DNA of 12,246 nucleotides from a bacterium (GTDB lineage Bacteria > BMS3Abin14), in assembly GCA_020352595.1 (NCBI GenBank), contig CP070682.1:1077200-1089445 (forward strand), written 5' to 3'. Within the stretch, counting starts at the first letter, position 1, and each line of letters opens with the position of its first letter. Shown piece by piece: positions 1 through 7,075 of this stretch. The position numbers were made by a program, and so were the translations under genes. The notes below the pieces were generated by a model that did not search any database, was not told where the DNA came from, and saw only the letters and a list, made by a program, of their open reading frames with translations.

Positions 1-163
1 CGCTGGCCGGGACGGGAATGCCTTCCGGTTCCACGGCCTCGGCAAGATCGGCAAGGGCCCGTGCCAGCTGTTCCTTGCTCATGCCGCTGCGGCCTTTAAG
101 ATCCACCTGTCTGGCCAGGGCGAGCAGTTCGCTCTTCTTCATCTTCAGATACCTGTCCATCAT
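1..163 (-). CDS. Rho-N/SAP-like domain protein, N-terminal fragment (cut by window edge)
   Basis: Only the first 54 codons are in the window; the frame stays open to the left edge. The visible peptide begins MMDRYLKMKKSELLALARQV and continues with a K-G-R-S-G-M-S-K-E-Q-L segment (residues 24-34), then an acidic, proline-containing stretch. This two-helix pattern, in which 'elL..lAr...lkGrs.mskeqL' forms a small nucleic-acid-binding-like fold, resembles the Rho N-terminal (SAP/HeH-like) domain. Two adjacent ATG codons (163 and 160) are possible starts. Only one base separates the first from the glgA stop, and a G-rich stretch inside the end of glgA could serve as ribosome binding site, so translation is probably coupled to glgA. 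I recall proteins with this kind of N-terminus followed by a DUF4912 domain near glycogen genes in deltaproteobacteria, but that part lies outside the window and is unproven. Function unknown. Confidence 0.7.
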   Translation of the reverse strand, partial: MMDRYLKMKKSELLALARQVDLKGRSGMSKEQLARALADLAEAVEPEGIPVPAS

Positions 164-164
164 C

Positions 165-1757
165 TCACACCCCCTTCATGGCCAGCAAATCCTCGTACAG
201 CCGCTGGTAATCACCTGCCGAACGCCTCCAGGAGTGGTCCTCGGACATCACCCTGCCGAGGATCGCGGGCAGGGCACCGCTCCTGAAGAACTTCACCGCC
301 CTGCTCACGGCCTCCCATAGACCCTTCTCGTCCGCGTCGCCGAAGAGGAAGCCGTTGCCCCTGTCGGGATCAACATCCATATCAACGACCGTGTCCTTAA
401 GGCCACCCGTAGCCCTTGCGACGGGCAGCGAACCGTAACGCATGGCGATCATCTGACCCAATCCGCAAGGTTCGAAGCGCGAGGGCATGAGGAAGAAGTC
501 CGACGCCGCGTAGATCCTCCTGGCCAGGGAATCGTTGAACCCGATGGTCAGGGAGACCAGTCCCGGATAGGGGTTGCATGCCACCCTGAGCGACTCCTCG
601 TGGGAAAAATCCCCCGTGCCCAGGATGACCACCTGCAGGCCCTCCTCGGCCATCTTCCCTATGACCCTCGCCAGGATGTCGCTTCCCTTCTGGTGGACCA
701 TGCGCCCGACAAAGGCGAAAAGGGGTGCCCCCTTGTCAGGATAGAGCCCCAGCTGACCCATGAGAACCTCGCGGTTGGCCCGGCGCCCGGACGGATCCCG
801 TGCCGAGAAGGGGGCGGCGAGTGCCCCGTCACGGGCGGGATCCCAGGAGTCGTAATCGATGCCGTTGAGGATGCCGCGCAGGAGGGAACCCTTGCCCTGC
901 AGGACTCCGTCCAGGCCCCATCCCTGCTCCACGGTCCTGATCTCCTCAGCGTAGGTGGGCGAGACGGTGGTCACGACATCGGAGGCCTCGATGCCGCCCT
1001 TGAGGAAGTTGAGCCTCCCGGCGTACTCCATGAGACCGCCGGTGAATACGGTCTCCGGGAGACCGAGGGCCGGCATGAGCTGTGTCCCGAAAGCGCCCTG
1101 GTACGACAGGTTGTGTATCGTGAGGACGGAACGCACTTCCCGCCAGCGGTCGAGACCTTCACCGAACCTCATGTTCAGGGGTGCCAGTGACGCGTGCCAG
1201 TCGTGGCAGTGGACGACGTCGGGCCTGAAATCGAGGGCCTCGGCCCCCGCGAGGGCCCCCCTGCACAGGAGGGAATATCTCAGGGCGCTGTCCGGGTACT
1301 CGCCGCCTGCCGGACCGTAGATACCGGCTCTGTCGAAGTACCCCGGTTCTTCGAGGAAGCAGTACCTGGCACCTCCCGATTCAAGGGATCGGACGCCGCA
1401 TTCCCGGTTGGAACCCGGTTCCCGGAGCGTGAAACGGACGCCTGTGGGCTCCGGTTCGTACCCCCTGAGGCCGACTTCGCGATAAAGGGGGAGGAACGTC
1501 ATCACATCGAGGCCCCTTTCGGCCAGTCTGGAAGGGAGGCTGCCGACAACGTCCCCGAGCCCCCCCACCTTGGCGAAAGGGGCCGCTTCGGCTGCCACCA
1601 TGAGAACCTTCAGCGGGCCGCCGGAACCGGCCTTCACGCCGACCCCCTCTATCCCGGCCCCGGTCCTTGTCCTTTTAACGGTCTTTTTCCTGATCATGGC
1701 AGTGCACCTGTTCGGGGAACCCTCCGATGAGGATCCGGATATCCGACGCCGCGTCAT
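165..1757 (-). CDS. glgA: Glycogen synthase (GT5, ADP-glucose type)
   Basis: Transfers glucose from a nucleotide sugar (ADP-glucose in most bacteria) to the non-reducing end of a growing alpha-1,4-glucan in the cytoplasm. Numbered from the ATG at 1757 (530 aa), it shows the GT5 donor-binding K-V-G-G-L motif (63-67), CHDWH (184-188), IHNLSYQG (214-221), the C-terminal GR..HQKG motif with R352 and K357 matching the phosphate-contacting Arg/Lys of E. coli GlgA, SRFEPCGLGQ (426-435) with the conserved E429 and C431, and a GGLKDTV segment (451-457). The core matches a usual 480-residue GlgA. The extra length is a basic N-terminal extension of about 48 residues before the usual start of the fold. 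The ATG at 1697 (residue 21), preceded by AGGTG seven bases upstream, is an equally plausible start; an in-frame stop rules out starts upstream of 1757. The gene follows the GalT-like gene after 41 bp and ends one base before the next gene. Confidence 0.96.
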   Translation of the reverse strand: MTRRRISGSSSEGSPNRCTAMIRKKTVKRTRTGAGIEGVGVKAGSGGPLKVLMVAAEAAPFAKVGGLGDVVGSLPSRLAERGLDVMTFLPLYREVGLRGYEPEPTGVRFTLREPGSNRECGVRSLESGGARYCFLEEPGYFDRAGIYGPAGGEYPDSALRYSLLCRGALAGAEALDFRPDVVHCHDWHASLAPLNMRFGEGLDRWREVRSVLTIHNLSYQGAFGTQLMPALGLPETVFTGGLMEYAGRLNFLKGGIEASDVVTTVSPTYAEEIRTVEQGWGLDGVLQGKGSLLRGILNGIDYDSWDPARDGALAAPFSARDPSGRRANREVLMGQLGLYPDKGAPLFAFVGRMVHQKGSDILARVIGKMAEEGLQVVILGTGDFSHEESLRVACNPYPGLVSLTIGFNDSLARRIYAASDFFLMPSRFEPCGLGQMIAMRYGSLPVARATGGLKDTVVDMDVDPDRGNGFLFGDADEKGLWEAVSRAVKFFRSGALPAILGRVMSEDHSWRRSAGDYQRLYEDLLAMKGV

Positions 1758-1798
1758 CGGCTCCCTGGCCCGCCGCGCGGTTCACCTTTCAGGAAACC

Positions 1799-2836
1799 CT
1801 ATATCTCCGCCTCCCTGAGGAACCTCGCCGCGTCCTCCGGGGAGGTGGGATTGATCTGGAAACCGGTGCCCCATTCAAAACCCGCGATCATGGTCATCCT
1901 GGGAATGAGTTCCAGATGCCAGTGGTAATCGCTGGAGATGCTCGTCCAGTATTCCGGTTTGCCGGGCCGCCTTGTGACGGGCGGAGCCGTGTGAAGGATG
2001 AAGTTGTACGGAGGGTCGTTGAGGACCTTCCTGAGCCTCAACAGGGTCTCCTTGACCACCGCCGCGAAATGCTGGAGGTGATCCTCATCCAGGACGGAGA
2101 AATCGTGGTTGTGGGTCTTGGGCGCGATGCGGAGCTCAAAGGGAAAGGACGAGGCGAAGGGAGCGAAGACCACGAACCTCTCCTCGTTGATGACGATGCG
2201 CTCCCCGTCCTCGAGCTCCTGGTGTATGATGTCGCACATCATGCATCTTTCCTTGCGCATGTAGTAGTCCCGCACGCTGTTGAGCTCGACGGTCACCAGG
2301 CTGGGCGTCACGGGGATGGCGATGATCTGGGAGTGGCTGTGGCAGAGGGTCGCACCCGCCTCGGAGCCGTAGTTCTTGAAGATCATGATGTAACGGAACC
2401 GGTGGTCCTTCATGAGGTCCGCCAGCCTGTCCCTGAAGACGGAGAAGACATCGCGCATGTGCGCGATGGTGAAATCGGCCATCTGTTCCTGGTCGTTGGG
2501 CGTCTCGACGATGACTTCGTGGGCACCGAAACCGGACACCACGTCGTAGATCCCCTTGCCGTAGCGCTTCTGCGGGCTTTCGATGGTCAGAGCCGGGAAC
2601 TTGTTGGGGATCACCCTGACCTTCCAGCCCGGACTGTTGGGTTGGGTTCCGGGGTTCCTGATGGCGAGGATTTCCGGCGGCGTACGACCCTCGTTGCCCG
2701 GACAGAAAGGGCACACCGCGCGCGATACGGCGTGCAGCGGCGTTTCCGGACGCTGGATGTGCGTGGGCCGCATGCCCCTCTCTGTGGCGATGATGACCCA
2801 GGTCTTGCGTACAGGATCATACCGAAGCTCGGACAT
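1799..2836 (-). CDS. galT: GalT-family hexose-1-phosphate nucleotidylyltransferase
   Basis: A 345-residue member of the HIT-superfamily GalT group, which exchanges a nucleoside monophosphate between a sugar nucleotide and a sugar phosphate through a nucleotidyl-histidine intermediate. It begins MSELRYDPVRKTWVIIATER, as GalT proteins typically do. Visible signatures are CPFCPGNE with metal-binding C42 and C45, G-A-T-L-C-H-S-H-S-Q (161-170) matching the catalytic HxHxQ with H168 as likely nucleophile and Q170, a second C-x-x-C (198-201), FAPFASSFPFE (224-234), NDPPYNFILH (273-282) and YHWHLELIPR (304-313). The ATG at 2836 is chosen because AGAGGAGG lies four bases upstream; a GTG at 2851 in the same frame would place this site inside the gene. 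No galK or galE is visible. Plant relatives in the GalT family act as ADP-glucose phosphorylases, so a role in ADP-glucose or glucose-1-phosphate turnover is at least as plausible here as galactose metabolism. Confidence 0.9.
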   Translation of the reverse strand: MSELRYDPVRKTWVIIATERGMRPTHIQRPETPLHAVSRAVCPFCPGNEGRTPPEILAIRNPGTQPNSPGWKVRVIPNKFPALTIESPQKRYGKGIYDVVSGFGAHEVIVETPNDQEQMADFTIAHMRDVFSVFRDRLADLMKDHRFRYIMIFKNYGSEAGATLCHSHSQIIAIPVTPSLVTVELNSVRDYYMRKERCMMCDIIHQELEDGERIVINEERFVVFAPFASSFPFELRIAPKTHNHDFSVLDEDHLQHFAAVVKETLLRLRKVLNDPPYNFILHTAPPVTRRPGKPEYWTSISSDYHWHLELIPRMTMIAGFEWGTGFQINPTSPEDAARFLREAEI

Positions 2837-2840
2837 GGAT

Positions 2841-2848
2841 CCTCCTCT
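2841..2848 (-). promoter_or_regulatory. Ribosome binding site of the GalT-like gene
   Basis: AGAGGAGG on the minus strand, four bases before the ATG at 2836. It decides the start, because the upstream in-frame GTG at 2851 would put this site within the reading frame. Confidence 0.7.
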
Positions 2849-2873
2849 CACATGTCGCTCTGACCGCGCCTCT

Positions 2874-4946
2874 TCAGAAGGCCAGCGTCAGGTCCAAGGA
2901 TAACGTTTTTAGCCCCGCAAAATCCAGCGCCCACCTCAGGACCAGGCAACTGCCCTGATAGGCAACGTCAAAACCCTTCTCCGACTGGGAGACGGTCTGG
3001 ACGGGGAAACTCCAGACCATGGCCGGCCTGGAGAGTTCCAGGGTCAGCGCCTCCTGGAGGGAAGGGTCCCTCACCGATACGACGCGGCCAGAACCGGTAT
3101 CCGCAACATCAGCCAGGGAGAAGGGCATCCCGTCCATCTCGGCCCGGCAGCTGGTCGCCGAGGGGAAATGGAGGTTGATCTCGCAGGCGAAGACACACGG
3201 CACGCCGGGCTCTTCCTCTGCCCGGAGCCGGTATCCCACACGCAGACGCCTTTCGTCCAGGGTAAAGGTCTTTTCCAGAGCCAGGCCCACCGCATGGGCG
3301 CCTTCGGGCCTGATGGTACCTGACCTGTCGGCCCTGACGCCCTCCCCCACGAGTTCCATTCCGTAGGCACCGTCCGCGAAATCCCCCCATTGGGAGAAGT
3401 TCCCTCCGGCGAAGTCGCCTATTCCGGTACCTTCCGGGAGGAAGTGGTCGATGAAGGCGTACCTTGGGTACCTGTCGTAAACCAGGTATCTGCGGGTCTC
3501 CTCGTCCATGGAGCGAAAGGCCTCGTGGATGGTGGCGACGCCTTCCCCGGTGTCCTCCCGCGCCTCTGTGGCTGCCAGATGGTAGTGTTCCATGCGCCGC
3601 GTGAGCGTGCCCAGGAGGTCGAAGAGGCTCCTCTTGTCCGAAAGTTCGTAAACCTGCCCGCCCGTGGAGGTGATCCCGACGATGCCGTCCGCGCTGCGGA
3701 TCTCGGCCTCGTTGCGCCCGTCCGCGTTCAGGTCCCCCAGACGGGGACCGGGAACACCCGTCGCCTCGTCGAGGATCCTCTCGGCCTCGTTGAGCTCCCG
3801 CTTGATGCTGTTTCTCAGGACCGGGAGATAAAGTCCGCCGAAGATGCCGTGCCAGTAGGCGTCGTTGCACTGCCCCCTGAGCAGGTGGCGCCTGGCCTCG
3901 GGGATCGGGTCGCGCAAGGTCCGCTCGCTTATGCGGATCATCTTCTTGTGCATGTTGTTGCTCTCATCGTACTTTATGAAGAAGTGTGGCCACAGCCCTC
4001 CCCTGAGAAATCGCCTTGCGGCCGGCCCCCGCCCGGACCGCTCCAGCTCCGAGTGCAGGTCGTGGAAGAGACGTGCGTCTCGGGGAGGCAGCGTCCATTC
4101 CGCCATCTCGAAGTAACTTCCGGGAGGCAGGTAAACGCGCCCGAGGGGGCTGTTGTCCTCCAGGTAGCGGGTGAAGCTCTCCGTTGTGATGGTCTCGCTG
4201 TTCGTGACGGCCTCCAGAAAATCCCGCAGCCACCCCTTCCCGTAGACCCAGTCGAATGTCTCCGGCCAGAGACCGAACTTCTCCCCGTCATCGAACACGA
4301 TGGCGGCACCGTCGCCTGCCGACTCGATGGCCGCCAGCGCTTCCGGCACGGGTTTGAAGGGAGTGGCGTAGCGAAGAGCCTGACTGATGGGGTAAAGCGC
4401 CATGACGAGGCCCCTGCTCTCCGTGATGAAATATCCGTTGAGATCGCGGTCACCGAGCCCCGCCGCCATGAGGTGGTTGTCATCCACGATGGAATAACGG
4501 ATGCCGGCCCTGTGCAGGAGAGGTACCAGACCGGGATCCCAGATCCTCTCCGTGAGCCAGAGACCCGCCGGCCTCTCGCCCGAGATATCCCGGATATGAT
4601 CGGAAAGGATCCCGATCTGCTCGAGGGCGTCCTCGGGGGGGATGACGGAGAGGATGGGCTCATAAAAGCCCGCCGTGAGCAGCTCCGCCTGGCCCCTGGA
4701 GGCCAGCTCCGCCAGGACGGAATGGATCCCCTTCTCCTGTTCGCTGATCCACTCCAGAAGGTAGCCGCTCATGTGAAAACCGAAACGGAAATCGGGGAAA
4801 CGGGCGAGTTCTTCCAGGAGGGGCCCGTAGCAGGTGGCGCAGGCCTGCCTGAGGACTGAGTGGAAGTTGCCCACCGGCTGGTGACAGTGAAACCCCATGA
4901 GCAGGGTGGTCCTGGCCCGGGGGCTGTCAGACGATCCAGTATTCAA
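2874..4946 (-). CDS. GH57 alpha-amylase / 4-alpha-glucanotransferase-type enzyme
   Basis: A 690-residue glycoside hydrolase family 57 protein of the Thermococcus litoralis 4-alpha-glucanotransferase / Pyrococcus amylase type. It cleaves or transfers alpha-1,4-linked glucan chains by a retaining mechanism. Visible are GFHCHQP (18-24, conserved region 1), a G-F-Y-E-P segment (93-97), GLWLTERIWDP (128-138) with E133 as nucleophile, and IVFDDGEKFGLWPETFDW (216-233) holding the acid/base Asp (D219 or D220). A helical DUF1925-like segment follows (roughly 300-390, with K-Y-D-E-S-N-N-M-H-K-K), then a C-terminal beta-rich DUF1926-like domain (about 400-685) that includes DLNADGRNE, an acidic loop usual in this group. 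No signal peptide is seen, so it is cytoplasmic. The start is a TTG inside the end of the upstream GH57 gene (20-bp overlap), supported by GGAGG nine bases upstream; the ATG at 4898 (residue 17) sits too close to the catalytic fold. Whether it is a hydrolase or a transferase cannot be told from sequence alone. Confidence 0.93.
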   Translation of the reverse strand: MNTGSSDSPRARTTLLMGFHCHQPVGNFHSVLRQACATCYGPLLEELARFPDFRFGFHMSGYLLEWISEQEKGIHSVLAELASRGQAELLTAGFYEPILSVIPPEDALEQIGILSDHIRDISGERPAGLWLTERIWDPGLVPLLHRAGIRYSIVDDNHLMAAGLGDRDLNGYFITESRGLVMALYPISQALRYATPFKPVPEALAAIESAGDGAAIVFDDGEKFGLWPETFDWVYGKGWLRDFLEAVTNSETITTESFTRYLEDNSPLGRVYLPPGSYFEMAEWTLPPRDARLFHDLHSELERSGRGPAARRFLRGGLWPHFFIKYDESNNMHKKMIRISERTLRDPIPEARRHLLRGQCNDAYWHGIFGGLYLPVLRNSIKRELNEAERILDEATGVPGPRLGDLNADGRNEAEIRSADGIVGITSTGGQVYELSDKRSLFDLLGTLTRRMEHYHLAATEAREDTGEGVATIHEAFRSMDEETRRYLVYDRYPRYAFIDHFLPEGTGIGDFAGGNFSQWGDFADGAYGMELVGEGVRADRSGTIRPEGAHAVGLALEKTFTLDERRLRVGYRLRAEEEPGVPCVFACEINLHFPSATSCRAEMDGMPFSLADVADTGSGRVVSVRDPSLQEALTLELSRPAMVWSFPVQTVSQSEKGFDVAYQGSCLVLRWALDFAGLKTLSLDLTLAF

Positions 4947-7062
4947 GGTCGTAATCCTCCGGAACGGTGATCTTGACGAGGGAGAAGAGAGGCGCTTTCT
5001 CTATGGGATCCGGTCCTTTCCAAAGGCTGAAAGACAGCAGGATCTCGCGGCCGGGACCTGCCTCGAGGATCTTCAGGGGCACCCTGACCTCGGCCACCCT
5101 TCCCGCCGCTCCCAGCAGCCCAGCTTCGAGGTCAGCCGGTTCCATGATCTCCATGTTCCCCGCCGTGATACGGAAAGTGAAGCTGCGTTTCAGGGGGGCC
5201 ACGGCCTCGATGACCAGCCTCATATCCTCCGCCCTCCTGAGAAAGTCGCCTTCCGTGTCCAGGCGCAGGTATAGATTCTCGCTGTCGAAGCCGTAACGAA
5301 GCTCGCGGAGGACGGGGTCCGACTTGTGCATGGCTCCCTGATCGAAGTCGAGGTCGAAACGTCCGGCGCTGAGCCACTCGAAATAGTGGGACACTCTCCC
5401 GTAGAAATCCGGCTGGATCCTGTCCTTGGGCGTCTCGATGTGGCCCCTGACGCGCTTTCTCTTGATGGGCTCGAGAAGTTCCGCGGGAACTTCGAGCTCC
5501 GCATACCGGTACGCGTTTATCAGATGCAGACGGAACAGCTCGTCGAACCGGTCAGCGAGGGTCGTGAAGTGGTCATCGCCGAACCACCAGTACCAGTCAC
5601 TGCCCTCCGCGATGAGGAGCTGCTCGAGAACCTTGGGACGGTTCTTTTTCCCCTCGTCGGCCAGGAACGGACCGAGGTTGGACCGGGCGCGGCACACCAT
5701 CTCCCAGGCCCTGTTCTTTTCCTGGTGACCCACCCATGTGGACAGCCGGCCCCCGATCCAGGATCCAGGGACCACGCTTTCCAGAGGCAGGGCCTGAGCG
5801 GACTCCAGGGCCTGGCTCATGGTGACCATCTCGATGGCTTCATCACCTGCGACGGCGTCATAGAAGCGGTCCAGGAATTCCCGGGCATTGCCCGGATAGT
5901 GTTCCCATGCGTTCTCCCCGTCCAGGATGACGGAGACGATCCCCTCCTCCGTTTTAAGGGCCTTGCGGATGTCGTGGACTCTGGCCAGGAAATGTTTCAC
6001 CGCCTCCGCGGCATCCATGCGCTGGTAGGTGAAGCCGATGAGGTCCGACAGACCGCGATCCCGAAAGAAGATGGAGATCTCCCCCCCCGGTGTCCCCAAC
6101 TTCCAGGGCCGGTAAAGGTCCATTCTCCGGTCCCCTTTCACCGGATTGGCCGCATGCAGCGAATGGAAGAGGACCTGCTCGTCGGAACCCGCGTACAGCA
6201 CGCCATGGCTGGCCATGAGCGCCAGCGTGCCCTCGCTGACGGCACCCTCGGAGGGCCACATGCCCCGGCACTGGATGCCGAAGGTGTCCCTGTACATGGC
6301 GAGGGCCTTCTCCACGTGAACCGGCGCGTCCTCCTGGAGACCCCGGCAGAAGACGGGCAGGGGAAGGTCCTTCTCAACGGCCCGCGCGCTGGAAAAATCC
6401 CGAAGAAGGGGGAGGATGGGGTCATAATAGGGTGTGGTGGTTATCTCGATGTCCCCGGCTTCCTGGGCCTGTCTGTATGCGGGGATGATCTCCTTCACCC
6501 TGGCGAGAAGAAGGTGAACCAGGTCTTCCTTCTCCTGCTGCTTGAACTGCTGGCCCTTGCGCAGGAGCGCCCTTATCATGGGCTCCTCCTGGCGGATGAC
6601 GGTCCCTGTCCAGGCCAGGAGGAAAAGGACCTGGATGTCCAGGATCTCCTGCACGGAGAAGAGGCTGGCGGCACCGGCCAGAGCCCCGTGTCTCTCCCAC
6701 CTGTCATAGAGCTGGTAATAGCGCCGCAGGGGAAGGATCTGGTGGCGCACCGAACCGATGAACAGAAAATCGAAGAGGAGGGCGATCTCGTCCTCGTCCA
6801 GGTCCTCCACAGGCTTCATGAGGATCTTGAGAAAGACGTCCGACTCGTGGTCCGCCGAGCCGGCGATCTGGTCCATGAGGGAGGGCACCAGGTTGAAGGT
6901 CGTCCGGATGCCGTCCCTGCCCCGCGCCAGCCGCAGCATGTCGTAGTAGTCCTTGGTGGCATGGAGAAAGGTCAGCGGCATGACGGACGTGCCGTCAAAG
7001 CTGTTCCTGTAACATGGTTGGTGCATGTGCCACCAGAGTGCCAGACGGATCCTTTTTGCCAA
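4927..7062 (-). CDS. GH57 glycoside hydrolase, amylopullulanase-like, with C-terminal beta domain
   Basis: A 711-residue family GH57 enzyme of a different clade from its downstream neighbour. It is expected to act on alpha-1,4 and perhaps alpha-1,6 glucan bonds in the cytoplasm, as no signal peptide is visible. Signatures are WWHMHQPCYR (10-19), L-H-A-T-K-D-Y-Y-D-M (33-42), TTPYYDPILPLL (209-220), GMWPSEGAVS (267-276) with E272 as likely nucleophile, VILDGENAWEHY (378-389) with D381 as likely acid/base, and EGSDWYWWFGDDH (486-498). A helical part follows, then a beta-sandwich-like tail from about 550 to 711, which resembles the C-terminal domains of amylopullulanase-type GH57 proteins. It lacks the hallmarks I would expect of the GH57 branching-enzyme (DUF1957) group. 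The start is TTG, six bases after the site GAGGTGA that overlaps the stop codon of the preceding gene; the gap between the two genes is only six bases. Confidence 0.92.
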   Translation of the reverse strand: MAKRIRLALWWHMHQPCYRNSFDGTSVMPLTFLHATKDYYDMLRLARGRDGIRTTFNLVPSLMDQIAGSADHESDVFLKILMKPVEDLDEDEIALLFDFLFIGSVRHQILPLRRYYQLYDRWERHGALAGAASLFSVQEILDIQVLFLLAWTGTVIRQEEPMIRALLRKGQQFKQQEKEDLVHLLLARVKEIIPAYRQAQEAGDIEITTTPYYDPILPLLRDFSSARAVEKDLPLPVFCRGLQEDAPVHVEKALAMYRDTFGIQCRGMWPSEGAVSEGTLALMASHGVLYAGSDEQVLFHSLHAANPVKGDRRMDLYRPWKLGTPGGEISIFFRDRGLSDLIGFTYQRMDAAEAVKHFLARVHDIRKALKTEEGIVSVILDGENAWEHYPGNAREFLDRFYDAVAGDEAIEMVTMSQALESAQALPLESVVPGSWIGGRLSTWVGHQEKNRAWEMVCRARSNLGPFLADEGKKNRPKVLEQLLIAEGSDWYWWFGDDHFTTLADRFDELFRLHLINAYRYAELEVPAELLEPIKRKRVRGHIETPKDRIQPDFYGRVSHYFEWLSAGRFDLDFDQGAMHKSDPVLRELRYGFDSENLYLRLDTEGDFLRRAEDMRLVIEAVAPLKRSFTFRITAGNMEIMEPADLEAGLLGAAGRVAEVRVPLKILEAGPGREILLSFSLWKGPDPIEKAPLFSLVKITVPEDYDLEYWIV
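4956..4960 (-). promoter_or_regulatory. Ribosome binding site for the TTG start at 4946
   Basis: GGAGG on the minus strand, nine bases before the TTG at 4946 and inside the 3' end of the preceding GH57 gene. It supports the unusual start and the 20-bp overlap of the two reading frames. Confidence 0.6.
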
Positions 7063-7068
7063 ACCGGA

Positions 7069-7075
7069 TCACCTC
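7069..7075 (-). promoter_or_regulatory. Ribosome binding site for the TTG start at 7062, overlapping the upstream stop codon
   Basis: GAGGTGA on the minus strand ends six bases before the TTG at 7062. Its last three bases are the TGA stop of the 830-residue nucleotidyltransferase gene, an arrangement that favours re-initiation by terminating ribosomes. Confidence 0.6.

Noticed and set aside
2837..2851. GTG at 2851 as start of the GalT-like gene
   Set aside because: It would bury the strong AGAGGAGG site inside the reading frame; the ATG at 2836 fits the family N-terminus.
1727..2863. Plus-strand open frame of 378 codons opposite the GalT-like gene
   Set aside because: Antisense to intact catalytic motifs of the GalT family; composition typical of a shadow frame.
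3390..4859. Plus-strand open frame of 489 codons opposite the second GH57 gene
   Set aside because: Shadow of conserved GH57 codons, with no domain and no convincing ribosome site.
2874..7062. The two GH57 genes as a tandem duplication
   Set aside because: Their conserved regions, domain tails and motif spacing differ too much; they belong to separate GH57 clades.
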